Of a DNA stretch of 33,341 nt, positions 1 to 7,136 are shown one piece after another. Source of the stretch: Holophaga sp. (lineage in GTDB: Bacteria; Acidobacteriota; Holophagae; Holophagales; Holophagaceae); NCBI GenBank assembly GCA_016715205.1, contig JADKBC010000020.1, positions 1 through 33,341 on the forward strand. The letters are read 5' to 3'. The notes under the pieces were generated by a model. It searched no databases. It was not told the DNA's origin and saw nothing but the letters and a program-made list of their open reading frames with translations. Each line of letters begins with the position of its first letter. Positions within the stretch are counted from its first letter, which is position 1. The position numbers and the translations under genes were made by a program.

Positions 1-19
1 AAAGGACTGTCGAAAGGGA

Positions 20-130
20 TCATTTTTCCTGACCATGTAAAATGAACGATGCCACTGCGCAGAAACAAAGTCCTCCAACAAGGAACCATTCGAGTGCTCT
101 AACTGGGCTGTGAATCAGGGCGAGAGTCAT
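20..130 (-). CDS. Tiny cassette ORF, 36-residue putative membrane peptide
   Basis: A 36-codon frame starts with ATG four bases after the GTTAGGC core of the attC-like site at 135-232 and ends with TGA. The peptide begins MTLALIHSPV and has a hydrophobic stretch (WFLVGGLCFCAVASFIL) that could span the membrane once. The start-just-after-attC geometry matches the next two cassettes on this strand and is the main argument that it is a cassette gene. There is no ribosome binding site beyond what the attC arm could supply. No family is recognised, and a frame this short could be chance. Confidence 0.35.
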   Translation of the reverse strand: MTLALIHSPVRALEWFLVGGLCFCAVASFILHGQEK

Positions 131-134
131 GAAC

Positions 135-232
135 GCCTAACGATGAGTTAACCGGCCCAACCGTGGGCCGGAGGAAACGAGTTGGGGAAGCGAGTGGTCA
201 CGGTTGGGTCCGGGTTGAACGAGTGGTTAGGA
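135..232 (-). repeat. attC-like recombination site 1 (integron cassette)
   Basis: The segment begins GCCTAAC (135-141) and ends GTTAGGA (226-232), matching the inverse-core and core consensus of integron attC sites. Between them the two arms are imperfectly complementary over about 30 bases: GCCTAAC, GTTAACC and CCCAACCGTG on the left pair with CACGGTTGGG, GGGTTGAAC and GGTTAGG on the right, with unpaired bases between blocks. Imperfect pairing with extrahelical bases is typical of attC. The loop is about 40 bases. The neighbouring genes' orientation makes the minus strand the reading direction. Confidence 0.7.
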
Positions 233-245
233 AGGCCGGGACGGC

Positions 246-854
246 TTAACAGCCGAGGGAGATGTTGTAGCAAAATGTTTTCACTAGGCGCCAAGTGTTA
301 TTGCGTTTTGCGAGTATTCGGAAATAGATCCGACTGATTCCAACGTCAAGCGGATATTCGGTGATTGCCTTAACGTGTTTGATATGGTCTACCCATGTTG
401 GTTCAACTTTTGCCAAGGCAATACGCACTTCTGACATTGTGACTTTCGGGAATTTCTTTGATATTAGGCCATCAGGTAACTGGCAAACAAATTGTCTCTC
501 AGGATTTAACATTGCCGTTTTCCAGGGAGAGCGATAGTGCTTCCAGTTGATCAGATCGATATGAGGACCTTCGTGCTGGATAGTAATGCTTGTTTCGTAT
601 CGAAACTGAATTTTATAATTGTGTGAGGAGTTATCGACAACTGAAATTTTGAAAATATCCGAAAAGCATTCAAGGTCAAGATCGACGATTTCAGTGTTGC
701 AGTCAAAATTGGTGATTTCAAAATCACATTCAGACCGCCCTGCGCCAGTGATTTTGATTGATTCAAGCCCAGGGTTGGACTGCGGAATTGACGAGAGTAA
801 TAGCCCGCAGGCGAGAAAGGCTAGGAATATCGACTTTGCCTTCGATTGACTCAT
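246..854 (-). CDS. Hypothetical exported protein, integron cassette gene
   Basis: This frame encodes about 202 residues from ATG at 854 (MSQSKAKSIF). The frame is open further upstream, but that part lies inside attC site 2, so the ATG at 854 is preferred. Residues 5-22 (AKSIFLAFLACGLLLSSI) look like a signal peptide. The mature part is probably periplasmic, with cysteines in ECDFEITNFDCN and LECF that could form disulfides, plus two more near the C-terminus. No family is recognised. The gene fills the space between two attC-like sites, starts about 14 bases after one and stops about 14 bases before the other, which is the geometry of a promoterless one-gene cassette. Base composition is more AT-rich than the rest of the window. 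Confidence 0.6.
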   Translation of the reverse strand: MSQSKAKSIFLAFLACGLLLSSIPQSNPGLESIKITGAGRSECDFEITNFDCNTEIVDLDLECFSDIFKISVVDNSSHNYKIQFRYETSITIQHEGPHIDLINWKHYRSPWKTAMLNPERQFVCQLPDGLISKKFPKVTMSEVRIALAKVEPTWVDHIKHVKAITEYPLDVGISRIYFRILAKRNNTWRLVKTFCYNISLGC

Positions 855-868
855 GGGATCGAGAGCCT

Positions 869-994
869 TCCTAACGAGGGAAGCTAACCGGCGCTGCCGA
901 AGCGGCGCGGAAAGATGGAGAAGGGAAATCAAAACGGTTGTCGCGGACGATGACTCGAAGAGGCAGCGTCCGCGCAGTTAACGGAAGGTTAGGC
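869..994 (-). repeat. attC-like recombination site 2
   Basis: The site is bounded by TCCTAAC (869-875) and GTTAGGC (988-994). Inner blocks GCTAAC..GGCGCTGCC and GGCAGCGTCC..GCAGTTAAC are complementary with mismatches, giving an arm structure like site 1. It is about 126 bases long, within the size range of long attC sites. It separates the cassette genes at 246-854 and 871-1242; the latter's reading frame runs through it. Confidence 0.6.
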
Positions 995-1242
995 CGATTC
1001 GCCCCAACAGGAAAACCTGAGGCGAGCAAGGCAAATCCATAGCCGTAAGGGACTGCAGCTTGGTTTTCATGGCCAACCATAAATGGAGACAGAAAGACGA
1101 ATAGCAGGAATCCAATGAAGTTGAATGCTGCCATTTTGTATTCGCGTTTAAGAAGCAATCCTAAACCAGGAAGTAAAACATTTAGAAACGCGAATCCTAT
1201 TCGCCTGCCAGGGCTCAAAGGCATCGGATTGGCAGAGTTCAT
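871..1242 (-). CDS. Small membrane protein, integron cassette gene
   Basis: The frame is 123 codons from ATG at 1242, five bases after the GTTAGGC core of attC site 3. The first ~80 residues look like a real protein: a basic start (PGRRIGFAFLNVLLPGLGLL), a second hydrophobic span (FNFIGFLLFVFLSPFMV) and a third weaker one (YGYGFALLASGFPVGA). Two to three membrane helices and the LLPGLG motif recall small TM2/DUF5683-like membrane proteins, but no family is assigned. The last ~40 residues are read through attC site 2 and have an atypical composition, so the natural stop may have been lost by a frameshift near 1000. The start position relative to attC supports the call; the C-terminus is uncertain. 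Confidence 0.5.
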   Translation of the reverse strand: MNSANPMPLSPGRRIGFAFLNVLLPGLGLLLKREYKMAAFNFIGFLLFVFLSPFMVGHENQAAVPYGYGFALLASGFPVGANRPNLPLTARTLPLRVIVRDNRFDFPSPSFRAASAAPVSFPR

Positions 1243-1247
1243 GAGCG

Positions 1248-1309
1248 GCCTAACTTTGAATTAGACGAACTATACGAAGGAAAGTGTAGTTCGCCTAATA
1301 CGGTTAATG
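1248..1309 (-). repeat. attC-like recombination site 3 (short form)
   Basis: The site is 62 bases, bounded by GCCTAAC (1248-1254) and a degenerate GTTAATG (1303-1309). The inner stem pairs TTAGACGAACTATAC with GTGTAGTTCGCCTAA (two mismatches) around a short GAAGGAAA loop, with extra bases between outer and inner pairs. This is the classical ~60-bp attC architecture (R', L', L'', R''). It lies immediately upstream of the 1242 start codon. Confidence 0.65.
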
Positions 1310-1470
1310 GGAAATGTAAGTATTGAAAATCCTGTAGAGCAAACTGTTGAGGCAACCGTGTTAGGCAGACCGTTTTTCGCCGGATGGGAGGCCAAAAACT
1401 GGGGTGTGAAGTCGCCCCAGTTCGCCTAATCAGGTTTTGAAAGACGTAAGTGTTGAAAATCCCGCAGCAC
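1288..1470. repeat. Direct repeat pair of cassette ends, second with degenerate attC
   Basis: Segments 1288-1339 and 1419-1470 are similar over about 52 bases. Both contain AGTTCGCCTAAT, then GGTT, then GTAAGT.TTGAAAATCC, with substitutions between. On the minus strand each is the end of a cassette body running into an attC. The second copy continues into a stem (AACTGGGG paired with CCCCAGTT, about 1397-1420) but lacks a good outer core site. A lone GTTAGGC at 1360-1366 lies between. The pattern suggests two related cassettes, one of them decayed. Confidence 0.5.
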
Positions 1471-1759
1471 TACGAAAAATAAATGCGTACTTCGAAGCAA
1501 GGAATGGGCAATTTTAGCATTTTTCTGGTGGCCAGGGTGGCGGCCCAACAATGAGCGGTTCTTCGGCGGAAGAAAGTAGGAGTGAGCCGGAATGAACGTC
1601 CCGCCGAAGGTTCGCGACGTTGATGACATCCTGGGCCGGTTGTGTTGAAGGTGTGGCTTTCAGTCGCTTTGGGCAGAGCGGTCGGTTCTCGTGAGGTGCT
1701 TAGGGTGTGCTTAAATTTGGGAAAGCCTCTGAGTTTAAGCCCTGTTAAATGGATAACAA
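1471..1759. other. Stretch without a convincing gene
   Basis: Two short frames exist: a minus-strand one of 67 codons ending at 1426 (MSSTSRTFGG...) and a plus-strand one that runs through a terminator and the tRNA fragment. The minus-strand one could be the remains of a cassette gene, because it ends inside the repeated cassette end at 1419-1470, but its composition is not protein-like. No RNA gene or integrase is visible. Confidence 0.4.
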
Positions 1760-1791
1760 AAAGCCCTGAAACCTTTGTGGTTCAGGGCTTT
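1760..1791 (-). terminator. Rho-independent terminator downstream of tRNA-Arg 3' end
   Basis: On the minus strand AAAGCCCTGAACC pairs with GGTTTCAGGGCTTT (one bulge) and is followed by a T-run. It lies directly after the CCA end of the tRNA-Arg fragment at 1797-1841, as expected for the native terminator of that tRNA gene. Confidence 0.75.
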
Positions 1792-1796
1792 CTTGG

Positions 1797-1841
1797 TGGT
1801 GGTCCCGGAGCGATTCGAACGCCCGACCCTCAGATTCGTAG
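1797..1841 (-). repeat. Attachment site: 3' half of tRNA-Arg(ACG) with CCA
   Basis: Read on the minus strand this is the anticodon loop CTACGAA (anticodon ACG), the anticodon stem 3' strand TCTGA, a five-base variable loop, a T arm with TTCGAAT loop and GGGCG/CGCTC stem, acceptor strand CGGGACC, discriminator A and encoded CCA (1797-1799). The 5' half is absent: bases after 1841 do not continue the anticodon stem. Bases 1800-1841 are repeated identically at 27214-27255. The family of tRNA-targeting tyrosine recombinases leaves exactly such 3' fragments. The complete tRNA should lie beyond the right edge of the window. Confidence 0.85.
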
Positions 1842-1875
1842 AATTAAGTAAATTGCACATTCCAGGCATAGTTAA

Positions 1876-2079
1876 AAATGGGCTTGTGGGCTTTTAAAAT
1901 TCACAATTTTTGGTGATCTGAACTTTCGCGGAATCGTCCCACATGCCGAGGGATCTTCAGAAGTGTTTGGAGCCTACCACTTCCCAGACTGGGAAGGGCC
2001 AACCTCCAACGAATTGCTCCGGGAGCTTTCTGAAGCTGAGTCCAAGCTGAACGCTCTTGCGATTCCTAGAATCACATAA
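1876..2079 (+). pseudogene. 3' end of a truncated gene next to the attachment site
   Basis: An open frame of 67 codons without a start codon ends with TAA at 2077-2079. Its sequence has a natural protein composition (for example VPHAEGSSEVFGAYHFPDW and ELSEAESKLNALAI), unlike the shadow frames around it. It begins right after a stop only 34 bases from the tRNA fragment, so it looks like the tail of a gene cut by recombination at the island edge. No family is recognised. Confidence 0.4.
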
Positions 2080-2220
2080 GTCATTCTGCACAACGTGAGC
2101 GCGCCTGTGGATCGTTCGCCTCGCACTGCGACGGCCTCAGTCTACACAAGGGGTCGGTTCCACTTTCAGGGCGAACCCCGAGAGGATGGCGCGATGTCCG
2201 ACAAGGCGGGCGACTTTATC

Positions 2221-2935
2221 TCACAGTTGCTTCCCCTCGCCGGGCTCCTCATAGGTCTTGCCGTCACGAATGTGATAGATGCGCTTAAACGTGGGGATGA
2301 TCTTCTCGTCGTGGGTGACCACTATGATGGCGGTCTGGAATTCCTGGGCGAGGCGATTGAGGATCTTAACGACGGCGAGGGCTCGCTCGCTGTCCAGGGG
2401 TGCGGTGGGTTCGTCGGCCAGAATGATCGGCGGTTTGTTCGCCAAGGCGCGGGCGATCGCCACGCGTTGCTGTTCGCCGCCGGACAACTCGGGGATGCGC
2501 GCGTGGGCCCGGTGCTGGACATCGAGGGCGGTCAGCATGTCTAAAGCCGCAGCTCGCGCCTCGGCATTGGCCACCCCGGCCAGCATCGGTAGCAGTGCCA
2601 CGTTGTCGGTGGCGTCGAGAAATGGGATGAGATAGGGTGCCTGGAATACGAAGCCGATGCGGTCGCGGCGCAGCACGCGCAAATCGGCTCGTTTCCAGGC
2701 ATTGTCGTAGATCACTTCTCCCGGCCAGGGTGAAGCGCCCAGAGGTCGGCTCGATCACCGCTCCCAGGCACTTCAGCAGCGTGCTCTTGCCAGAACCTGA
2801 TGGACCAATTAGGCCCACGACTTCGCCGGGATCGATCCTCATGTCAACGCCCTTAAGCGCGTCCACGGCCGTTGCGCCGCTGCCATAGCGCTTGGTGAGG
2901 TTTTCGATGAGGATGGCGGGTTCGTTCGTGTTCAT
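2221..2935 (-). pseudogene. ABC exporter ATPase (DevA/MacB/LolD type), frameshifted
   Basis: The gene powers the exporter formed with the next two genes upstream. The first ~70 codons from ATG at 2935 (MNTNEPAILI) carry the Walker A motif GPSGSGKSTLL. The rest lies in another frame and carries the Q-loop region (GFVFQAPYL), signature LSGGEQQRVAIARAL, Walker B IILADEPTA and the switch histidine VVTHD. The switch occurs near 2719, where one extra base separates TLAG from EVIYDNAWKRADL. Removing it would restore a ~237-residue protein of normal family length. Every motif on both sides is conserved, so this is either a recent mutation or a sequencing error. ATG at 2935 follows the permease stop by four bases, so the genes are translationally linked. 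Confidence 0.8.
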
Positions 2936-2939
2936 GGCT

Positions 2940-4133
2940 TCATCCACCAATCGCTTCGGCCGGATCGATGCGCAGCGCCGCGCGGATCGCCAGCACGGAG
3001 GCCAGTGCGCAGATCACCAGGGTGATCACGAAGGCACGTATCGCGTCGCCGGTCTCCAGGAGGACGTACTTGGGAAACGCCGGTGCCCACAGGGTGGCGG
3101 CGAATTTACCGACGAAGAATCCGATGACCCCCAAACCTAGCGCCTCCTGCATGATCATCGCGGCAATGGTGCGATCGGGAGTACCAATCAGCTTCAGTAC
3201 GGCTATCTCCTTGATCTTGCCGAGGGTCATCGTGTAGATGATGAAGGCTACGATGGCTGCGCTGACGACCGCCAGGATGATCAGAAACAGGGCGATCTGC
3301 TTGGCCGCGGTGGCGATCAATTTTGCCACCAGGATGTCTTCCATGTCGGTGCTGGTGTAGGCGGTGAGGTGCTTCCAGCGCTTGATGTTGTCGGCCACCT
3401 GACGTGGGTCCTGCCCCTGCTTCACCCTCACCAACACGGCGTTGACCCTTCGGCTAGCGGTCTGGATGGCCTCGACCGCCTTCAACACGCCTGCTTGGCC
3501 GGGGCGATTCACGTTGGGGTTGACGGATAGACGGTTGCGGTCGTTGACGATGGATTCGTTATCCTTCAGGAACTGGGCCTCCTGGGCGTCCTTTAGGGAA
3601 ATAAATACCATCGGGTCGCCTCCGGAGGACACCATGCGTCGGGTAAGCCCCACCACGGAGTAGTTATTTCGACGGATGCGAACCTGGTCGCCCACCTTGA
3701 ACCCGGTCTTGGCATCAGCCACCGCTTCGTAGTGCGATTGGGCGATCGGTCGTCCGGCGATGAGAAAGGCAGGGCCACCGAGCCGCCCCGGCGTATAGCC
3801 CGCCACCATCACGCGGAGATCTTTTCCTGCGTGCTTTACCTGCATCGTGAGATAGGCAACGTTGCCGGTTTCAGACACACCGGGCAAGCCTTCGAGGCTG
3901 CGATAGACATCGTCCTGAAGGCTGGAGGGTTCGGCGAAGGGTCCGAGGGTATTTTGCTGCACCACCCAGATATCTGCTCCACCGGCACGCAGCAATACCT
4001 TGGCGTCATCCACCATGCCTCGATACACCCCAGCCATGGTCAAGGTGACCCCGATCAGCAGACCTAAGCCAAAGCCGGTGAGAAGGTAACGGCCAAGGTG
4101 GTTGGCGACATCGCGGCGTGCAAGGTTGATCAT
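2940..4133 (-). CDS. ABC exporter permease, DevC/MacB-FtsX type
   Basis: This 397-residue inner-membrane protein has the FtsX/MacB layout: one N-terminal helix (about 12-37, GRYLLTGFGLGLLIGVTLTM), a large periplasmic domain (about 40-270, beginning ADIWVVQQNTLGPFAEPSS, characteristic of DevC-like permeases), then three helices near 277-300, 325-345 and 360-390. It would act with the membrane fusion protein and ATPase in a DevBCA-like tripartite exporter for a lipid, glycolipid or hydrophobic compound; the substrate cannot be read from sequence. The start codon overlaps the stop of the fusion protein gene (ATGA), so the genes form an operon. Confidence 0.88.
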   Translation of the reverse strand: MINLARRDVANHLGRYLLTGFGLGLLIGVTLTMAGVYRGMVDDAKVLLRAGGADIWVVQQNTLGPFAEPSSLQDDVYRSLEGLPGVSETGNVAYLTMQVKHAGKDLRVMVAGYTPGRLGGPAFLIAGRPIAQSHYEAVADAKTGFKVGDQVRIRRNNYSVVGLTRRMVSSGGDPMVFISLKDAQEAQFLKDNESIVNDRNRLSVNPNVNRPGQAGVLKAVEAIQTASRRVNAVLVRVKQGQDPRQVADNIKRWKHLTAYTSTDMEDILVAKLIATAAKQIALFLIILAVVSAAIVAFIIYTMTLGKIKEIAVLKLIGTPDRTIAAMIMQEALGLGVIGFFVGKFAATLWAPAFPKYVLLETGDAIRAFVITLVICALASVLAIRAALRIDPAEAIGG

Positions 4134-5302
4134 CGCCGTTCGACCTTCTGAATACGAACACGAGCGCCCTGCTTGAGCTGCGAGGAACTGTAGATAATGA
4201 GGTTGTCGCCTTCGACCAGACCGGACCGGATCTGGGTGACACCCGCCTGGCCTTGGCTGCCAAGGGTGATCGGCTTGAAGGAGGCATGTCCATCGACCAC
4301 CTGCCAGACACCGGTTTGGCCTCCTTCACGGGTAATGGCTGCGCTGGGCACGATGAGCACCCCGGCTTCGCCCGGAAGTCGGATGGTGACTTCTGCAAGC
4401 TCGCCCAAGTAAAGGCGGGCGGGCGGCGGATCGAAGCTCACATCCACGACCCGCTCCTCAGTCACTGGGTCGCTCTGCATTTCGATGCGGGCCACACGAC
4501 CCGGTATCGGGGTTTCGGGCGCAGACCTCAGCACCATGCTGGCGGGTTGCCCCACCTGCACACCTTGGGCACGCGACTGATCAACCCGCGCTCGCACCCA
4601 CAGGCTTTCGGGGGCGACGACGCGCAACACGGCTTGACCTGCGACCACCGTGGTTCCCGGTTCAGCCTCTCGCGAGACGATAACGCCATTCACGGGGCTC
4701 ACGAGCCTCAAGCTGTCCCGCAGACTTCCGGCACCGCTGGTCTCGGCGTCCACGCGCTCGACATCATGTTTCACTGCCGCCGCGTTGGCACGCGCTGCCG
4801 TCAGTGCCGCCTCGGCTCTCTCGGCCTCGTGGCTGCTATTGTCCAGCGCTTGCTTGCTGATGATGAATTGCCGAAACAGCCCAAGATCACGCTCGCGGTT
4901 CATTCCGGCTAGCTTGGCGCGGCTTTCGGCTTCAGCAACCTGGGCATAAGCCACCTCTACCGCCTGCCGCGAACGTGCCCCGCTGCTCTTGGCTGCCTGA
5001 ATACGGCGATCCATATCGACCGGATCCATTTCAGCCAGCAGTTGCCCGGCCTTAACGACCTCGCCCTGATCCACCAGCACGCGCAGCACTCGCCCGGGTG
5101 TAATGGGGCCAACATCGTAGGCCAAACGGGCCTCCACAGTGCCGATGCCGAACACGCTAGGGCTCAAGTCCCCGCGGACCACCTTGCCGGTCTGCACGCC
5201 CACCGGGGCCAACGGACCTCGAGTGGTCAGCAGCCAAAAGAAGGCCACTGCAAACAGAGTCACGGCGGCGATGATAATGATGAGCCTACCTCTTGGCTTC
5301 AT
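4130..5302 (-). CDS. Membrane fusion protein, HlyD/DevB family
   Basis: The 390-residue protein has an N-terminal membrane helix (about 6-26, LIIIIAAVTLFAVAFFWLLT). A lipoyl-like domain starts at GRVLRVLVDQGEVVKAGQLL, a helical hairpin lies at about 100-180, and the second lipoyl half is GVIVSREAEPGTTVVAGQ. Beta-barrel and membrane-proximal domains end in GARVRIQKVERR. This is the periplasmic adaptor of a tripartite efflux system and pairs with the permease and ATPase downstream; an outer-membrane TolC partner is not encoded here. Its start overlaps the tetR stop by four bases (ATGA), so regulator and exporter are co-transcribed. Confidence 0.9.
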   Translation of the reverse strand: MKPRGRLIIIIAAVTLFAVAFFWLLTTRGPLAPVGVQTGKVVRGDLSPSVFGIGTVEARLAYDVGPITPGRVLRVLVDQGEVVKAGQLLAEMDPVDMDRRIQAAKSSGARSRQAVEVAYAQVAEAESRAKLAGMNRERDLGLFRQFIISKQALDNSSHEAERAEAALTAARANAAAVKHDVERVDAETSGAGSLRDSLRLVSPVNGVIVSREAEPGTTVVAGQAVLRVVAPESLWVRARVDQSRAQGVQVGQPASMVLRSAPETPIPGRVARIEMQSDPVTEERVVDVSFDPPPARLYLGELAEVTIRLPGEAGVLIVPSAAITREGGQTGVWQVVDGHASFKPITLGSQGQAGVTQIRSGLVEGDNLIIYSSSQLKQGARVRIQKVERR

Positions 5303-5898
5303 GCTGTCACCTGTTTGCGTTCGAGCATCGACCTTAGGGTCTGCCAGATCCGCCTCTCCATTTCGTCGACCGGTTCGGTGAGAGCCCCATCCTTGGATGC
5401 GAACAAGAACCCCATTACCATCCCGGTTATGAGGAGAACTGCGGCTTCGATGTCGAGATCCTCTCGGATGAGCCCCTTCTCAGCCGCCTCGCGAAGACAC
5501 AACCTGATAAAGTCCCGACCCCGGTTTCTGAGCGCGGCGATGTGCTGTGGGCCTTCGCTCCCGAGCGCATGGGAGATCTGGTCCGAGAAGATGAGCGACT
5601 GGATTCCCGGCTGGACGGCGACGGAGTGCAGGCGACTGAGGACGAAATTTTCTAGTCGCTTGAGAGGATCTTCTATACCCCGAGGTGCCGTCTCAAGCAA
5701 CTCCTGGAGCCTGTCGAGCACAGCCAATTTGATTTCGTTCATGTCCTTGAAATGACGAAAGATCGTTCCGTCCTTGATGCCAACCTCGCGGGCGAGTTGG
5801 GCCGCGGTGAACTCCCGCAGGCCACGCTCTCCGATGATCTTGATGGCAGCGTCGGCGATCTCCCTGCGTCGCTCCTGGGTTGATTTCCTGGTTGTCAC
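5299..5898 (-). CDS. TetR/AcrR-family repressor of the exporter operon
   Basis: This is a 199-residue TetR-type regulator. An N-terminal helix-turn-helix (about 10-55: ERRREIADAAIKIIGERGLREFTAAQLAREVGI... is split here into ERRREIADAAIKIIGERG and TAAQLAREVGIKDGTIFRHF) is followed by a helical ligand domain. The GTG at 5898 is chosen because GGAGG stands six bases before it; the ATG at 5922 would start inside the operator palindrome. It heads the operon tetR-devB-devC-devA. A palindrome at 5913-5928 lies immediately upstream, so autorepression that is relieved by an exporter substrate is likely. Confidence 0.85.
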   Translation of the reverse strand: MTTRKSTQERRREIADAAIKIIGERGLREFTAAQLAREVGIKDGTIFRHFKDMNEIKLAVLDRLQELLETAPRGIEDPLKRLENFVLSRLHSVAVQPGIQSLIFSDQISHALGSEGPQHIAALRNRGRDFIRLCLREAAEKGLIREDLDIEAAVLLITGMVMGFLFASKDGALTEPVDEMERRIWQTLRSMLERKQVTA

Positions 5899-5912
5899 GA
5901 ATTGCCTCCAGC

Positions 5913-5928
5913 TAGCAAGCACTTGCTA
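5913..5928. promoter_or_regulatory. Palindromic operator for the TetR repressor
   Basis: TAGCAAGCACTTGCTA is a perfect 7-2-7 inverted repeat located 15 bases before the GTG start of tetR. An overlapping partial repeat (ACTTGCTAACAAGT, 5921-5934) extends it. AcrR-type repressors bind such sites; the assignment to this repressor rests on position. Confidence 0.6.
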
Positions 5929-6039
5929 ACAAGTTAGATCCACCCGTTGTTTTGTCAAGTGCCCATGCTTTCGATCCCGACAAACAGCCGCCGGAAATGG
6001 CCGGATTCACGGTGGGAAACCATGGGAGCTTTTTGCGCG

Positions 6040-6216
6040 GGATGGGCAGCATTCCTGCGGCTGTCGTGAGGATGGGGCGGGTGCGCACGCGCAGGGAGCC
6101 ATCCAGCGCTTCGCGCAGCGTGGCTCCCTTTCCGCGAGCTTCTTCGACGAAGTCGATGAGCAGGATGTTGTTCTTCACCACGATGCCTGCCAGAGGAGGA
6201 TCATCCCCATGAAACT
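6040..6216 (-). pseudogene. Remnant of an RND efflux pump (AcrB/MexB-type)
   Basis: The minus-strand translation VKNNILLIDFVEEARGKG, followed by ATLREAL and RVRTRPILTTAAGMLP, is the conserved region near transmembrane helices 10-11 of RND pumps. A neighbouring frame gives MGMILL followed, after a frameshift near 6190, by AGIVVKNN. Only about 55 residues of a ~1000-residue protein remain, and both sides end in unrelated sequence. It lies just upstream of tetR, suggesting the repressor once controlled, or stood beside, an RND system. Bases 6217-6423 hold nothing recognisable. Confidence 0.7.
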
Positions 6217-6423
6217 GGGCATGCAGGAGTGCTTGGGTGTTCGGCTTGGGGTGTCCTCGTCAGTTCTAAGTTTCATCTGGCAGAATTCACGTTTGAGGGC
6301 TGAATGTTTGCAGTCGCGTCTGGCAAAAAACCTGCGCTGAATCTTTTCTGTCTCCCAACCCACGGCAAAGCACTTATCTCAGGGTTTCGAGCCGGGAAAT
6401 GACCTCTGAAAGCGCTGCTTAGC

Positions 6424-7035
6424 CTATTCGCCATCTCCGCAAGAGTGACGAGGCTGCTTTTCGTCGACATTCCCCTTGGAGCCCACCGCTTGTTCGTGGA
6501 GGTTCACGACATAATGGATGTAATCCACGTAGGCAGCCACGAACTTGCGGCCAGACTCGGGATTTTTGTCCCGATGAAGCTTGGCCTTCTGGACAGCCTC
6601 AAACCTCTGGTGGAGCCCCTTGTGCGCATCTTCACGGATAAGATCCCAGACCGCCTTCAGGTTGCCAGTTTCCACGGCCTTATCGCCCGCTGGGATGGCC
6701 GGTCCCAGATCGCGCCCAGCGGGCTTGAGGCCGGTATAGCTTGCCCCCTCACTTGCGCGATGGAGCCGGACCAGGGTCTCAAAGAAGAACTGCTCAGCCA
6801 GCCTTTTTGCTTCCCCGCCCAGTTTTCGCACTTCCTGCGCACGAACAAAGGCCTCCTGGATGGCGGCCTCGTCCGCCTTCCTTACCCAGAGCAGGACCAG
6901 ATTCACGTTGTTCTGGGCAAAGGCGCGTTTAGCATCGATCACCACGGGGCCATCGATGCCATCGCAATGGGCCATGGCGAAGGTCGAACACAACGCCCAC
7001 ACAGCCGTGGTACGTATCAAGTTATGGAAAAGCAT
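6424..7035 (-). CDS. DUF6448 family exported protein
   Basis: The protein has about 203 residues from ATG at 7035, with GGAGG four bases upstream. A short signal peptide (LIRTTAVWALCSTFAMA) is followed by the conserved HCDGIDGPVVIDAKRA start of the mature protein. Later conserved blocks are NVNLVLLWV, FFETLVRLHRASEG, YTGLKPAGRDLGPAIPA and YVDYIHYV. These features match the family annotated DUF6448, whose function is unknown. Multiple histidines plus a C-terminal HSCGDGE may bind metal (inference). It is divergent from the LuxR-type regulator at 7137, with about 100 bases between the starts, so the two may share control. Confidence 0.8.
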   Translation of the reverse strand: MLFHNLIRTTAVWALCSTFAMAHCDGIDGPVVIDAKRAFAQNNVNLVLLWVRKADEAAIQEAFVRAQEVRKLGGEAKRLAEQFFFETLVRLHRASEGASYTGLKPAGRDLGPAIPAGDKAVETGNLKAVWDLIREDAHKGLHQRFEAVQKAKLHRDKNPESGRKFVAAYVDYIHYVVNLHEQAVGSKGNVDEKQPRHSCGDGE

Positions 7036-7136
7036 GAAGCCTCCGAAATGTGGCAGCGAGGATGGAGCTGCCCAACCATCCTCGTTTGCCAGCACAACTC
7101 CGCCATCCATCAGATGACCGAAAGCAGGGAATAACC

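Noticed and set aside
1426..1629. Minus-strand frame of 67 codons as a cassette gene
   Set aside because: No attC site precedes it, no ribosome binding site, and composition is poor; kept only as a possible remnant.
1797..1841. Complete tRNA gene
   Set aside because: The 5' half (acceptor strand, D arm and anticodon stem 5' strand) is not present on either side of either copy.
1642..1851. Plus-strand open frame of 69 codons
   Set aside because: It runs across a terminator and the tRNA fragment on the other strand and is not protein-like.
2095..2544. Plus-strand frame of 149 codons
   Set aside because: Antisense to the ABC ATPase; no motifs.
4253..4912. Plus-strand open frame of 219 codons
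   Set aside because: Shadow of the HlyD-family gene; rich in His/Arg/Gly runs without domain signals.
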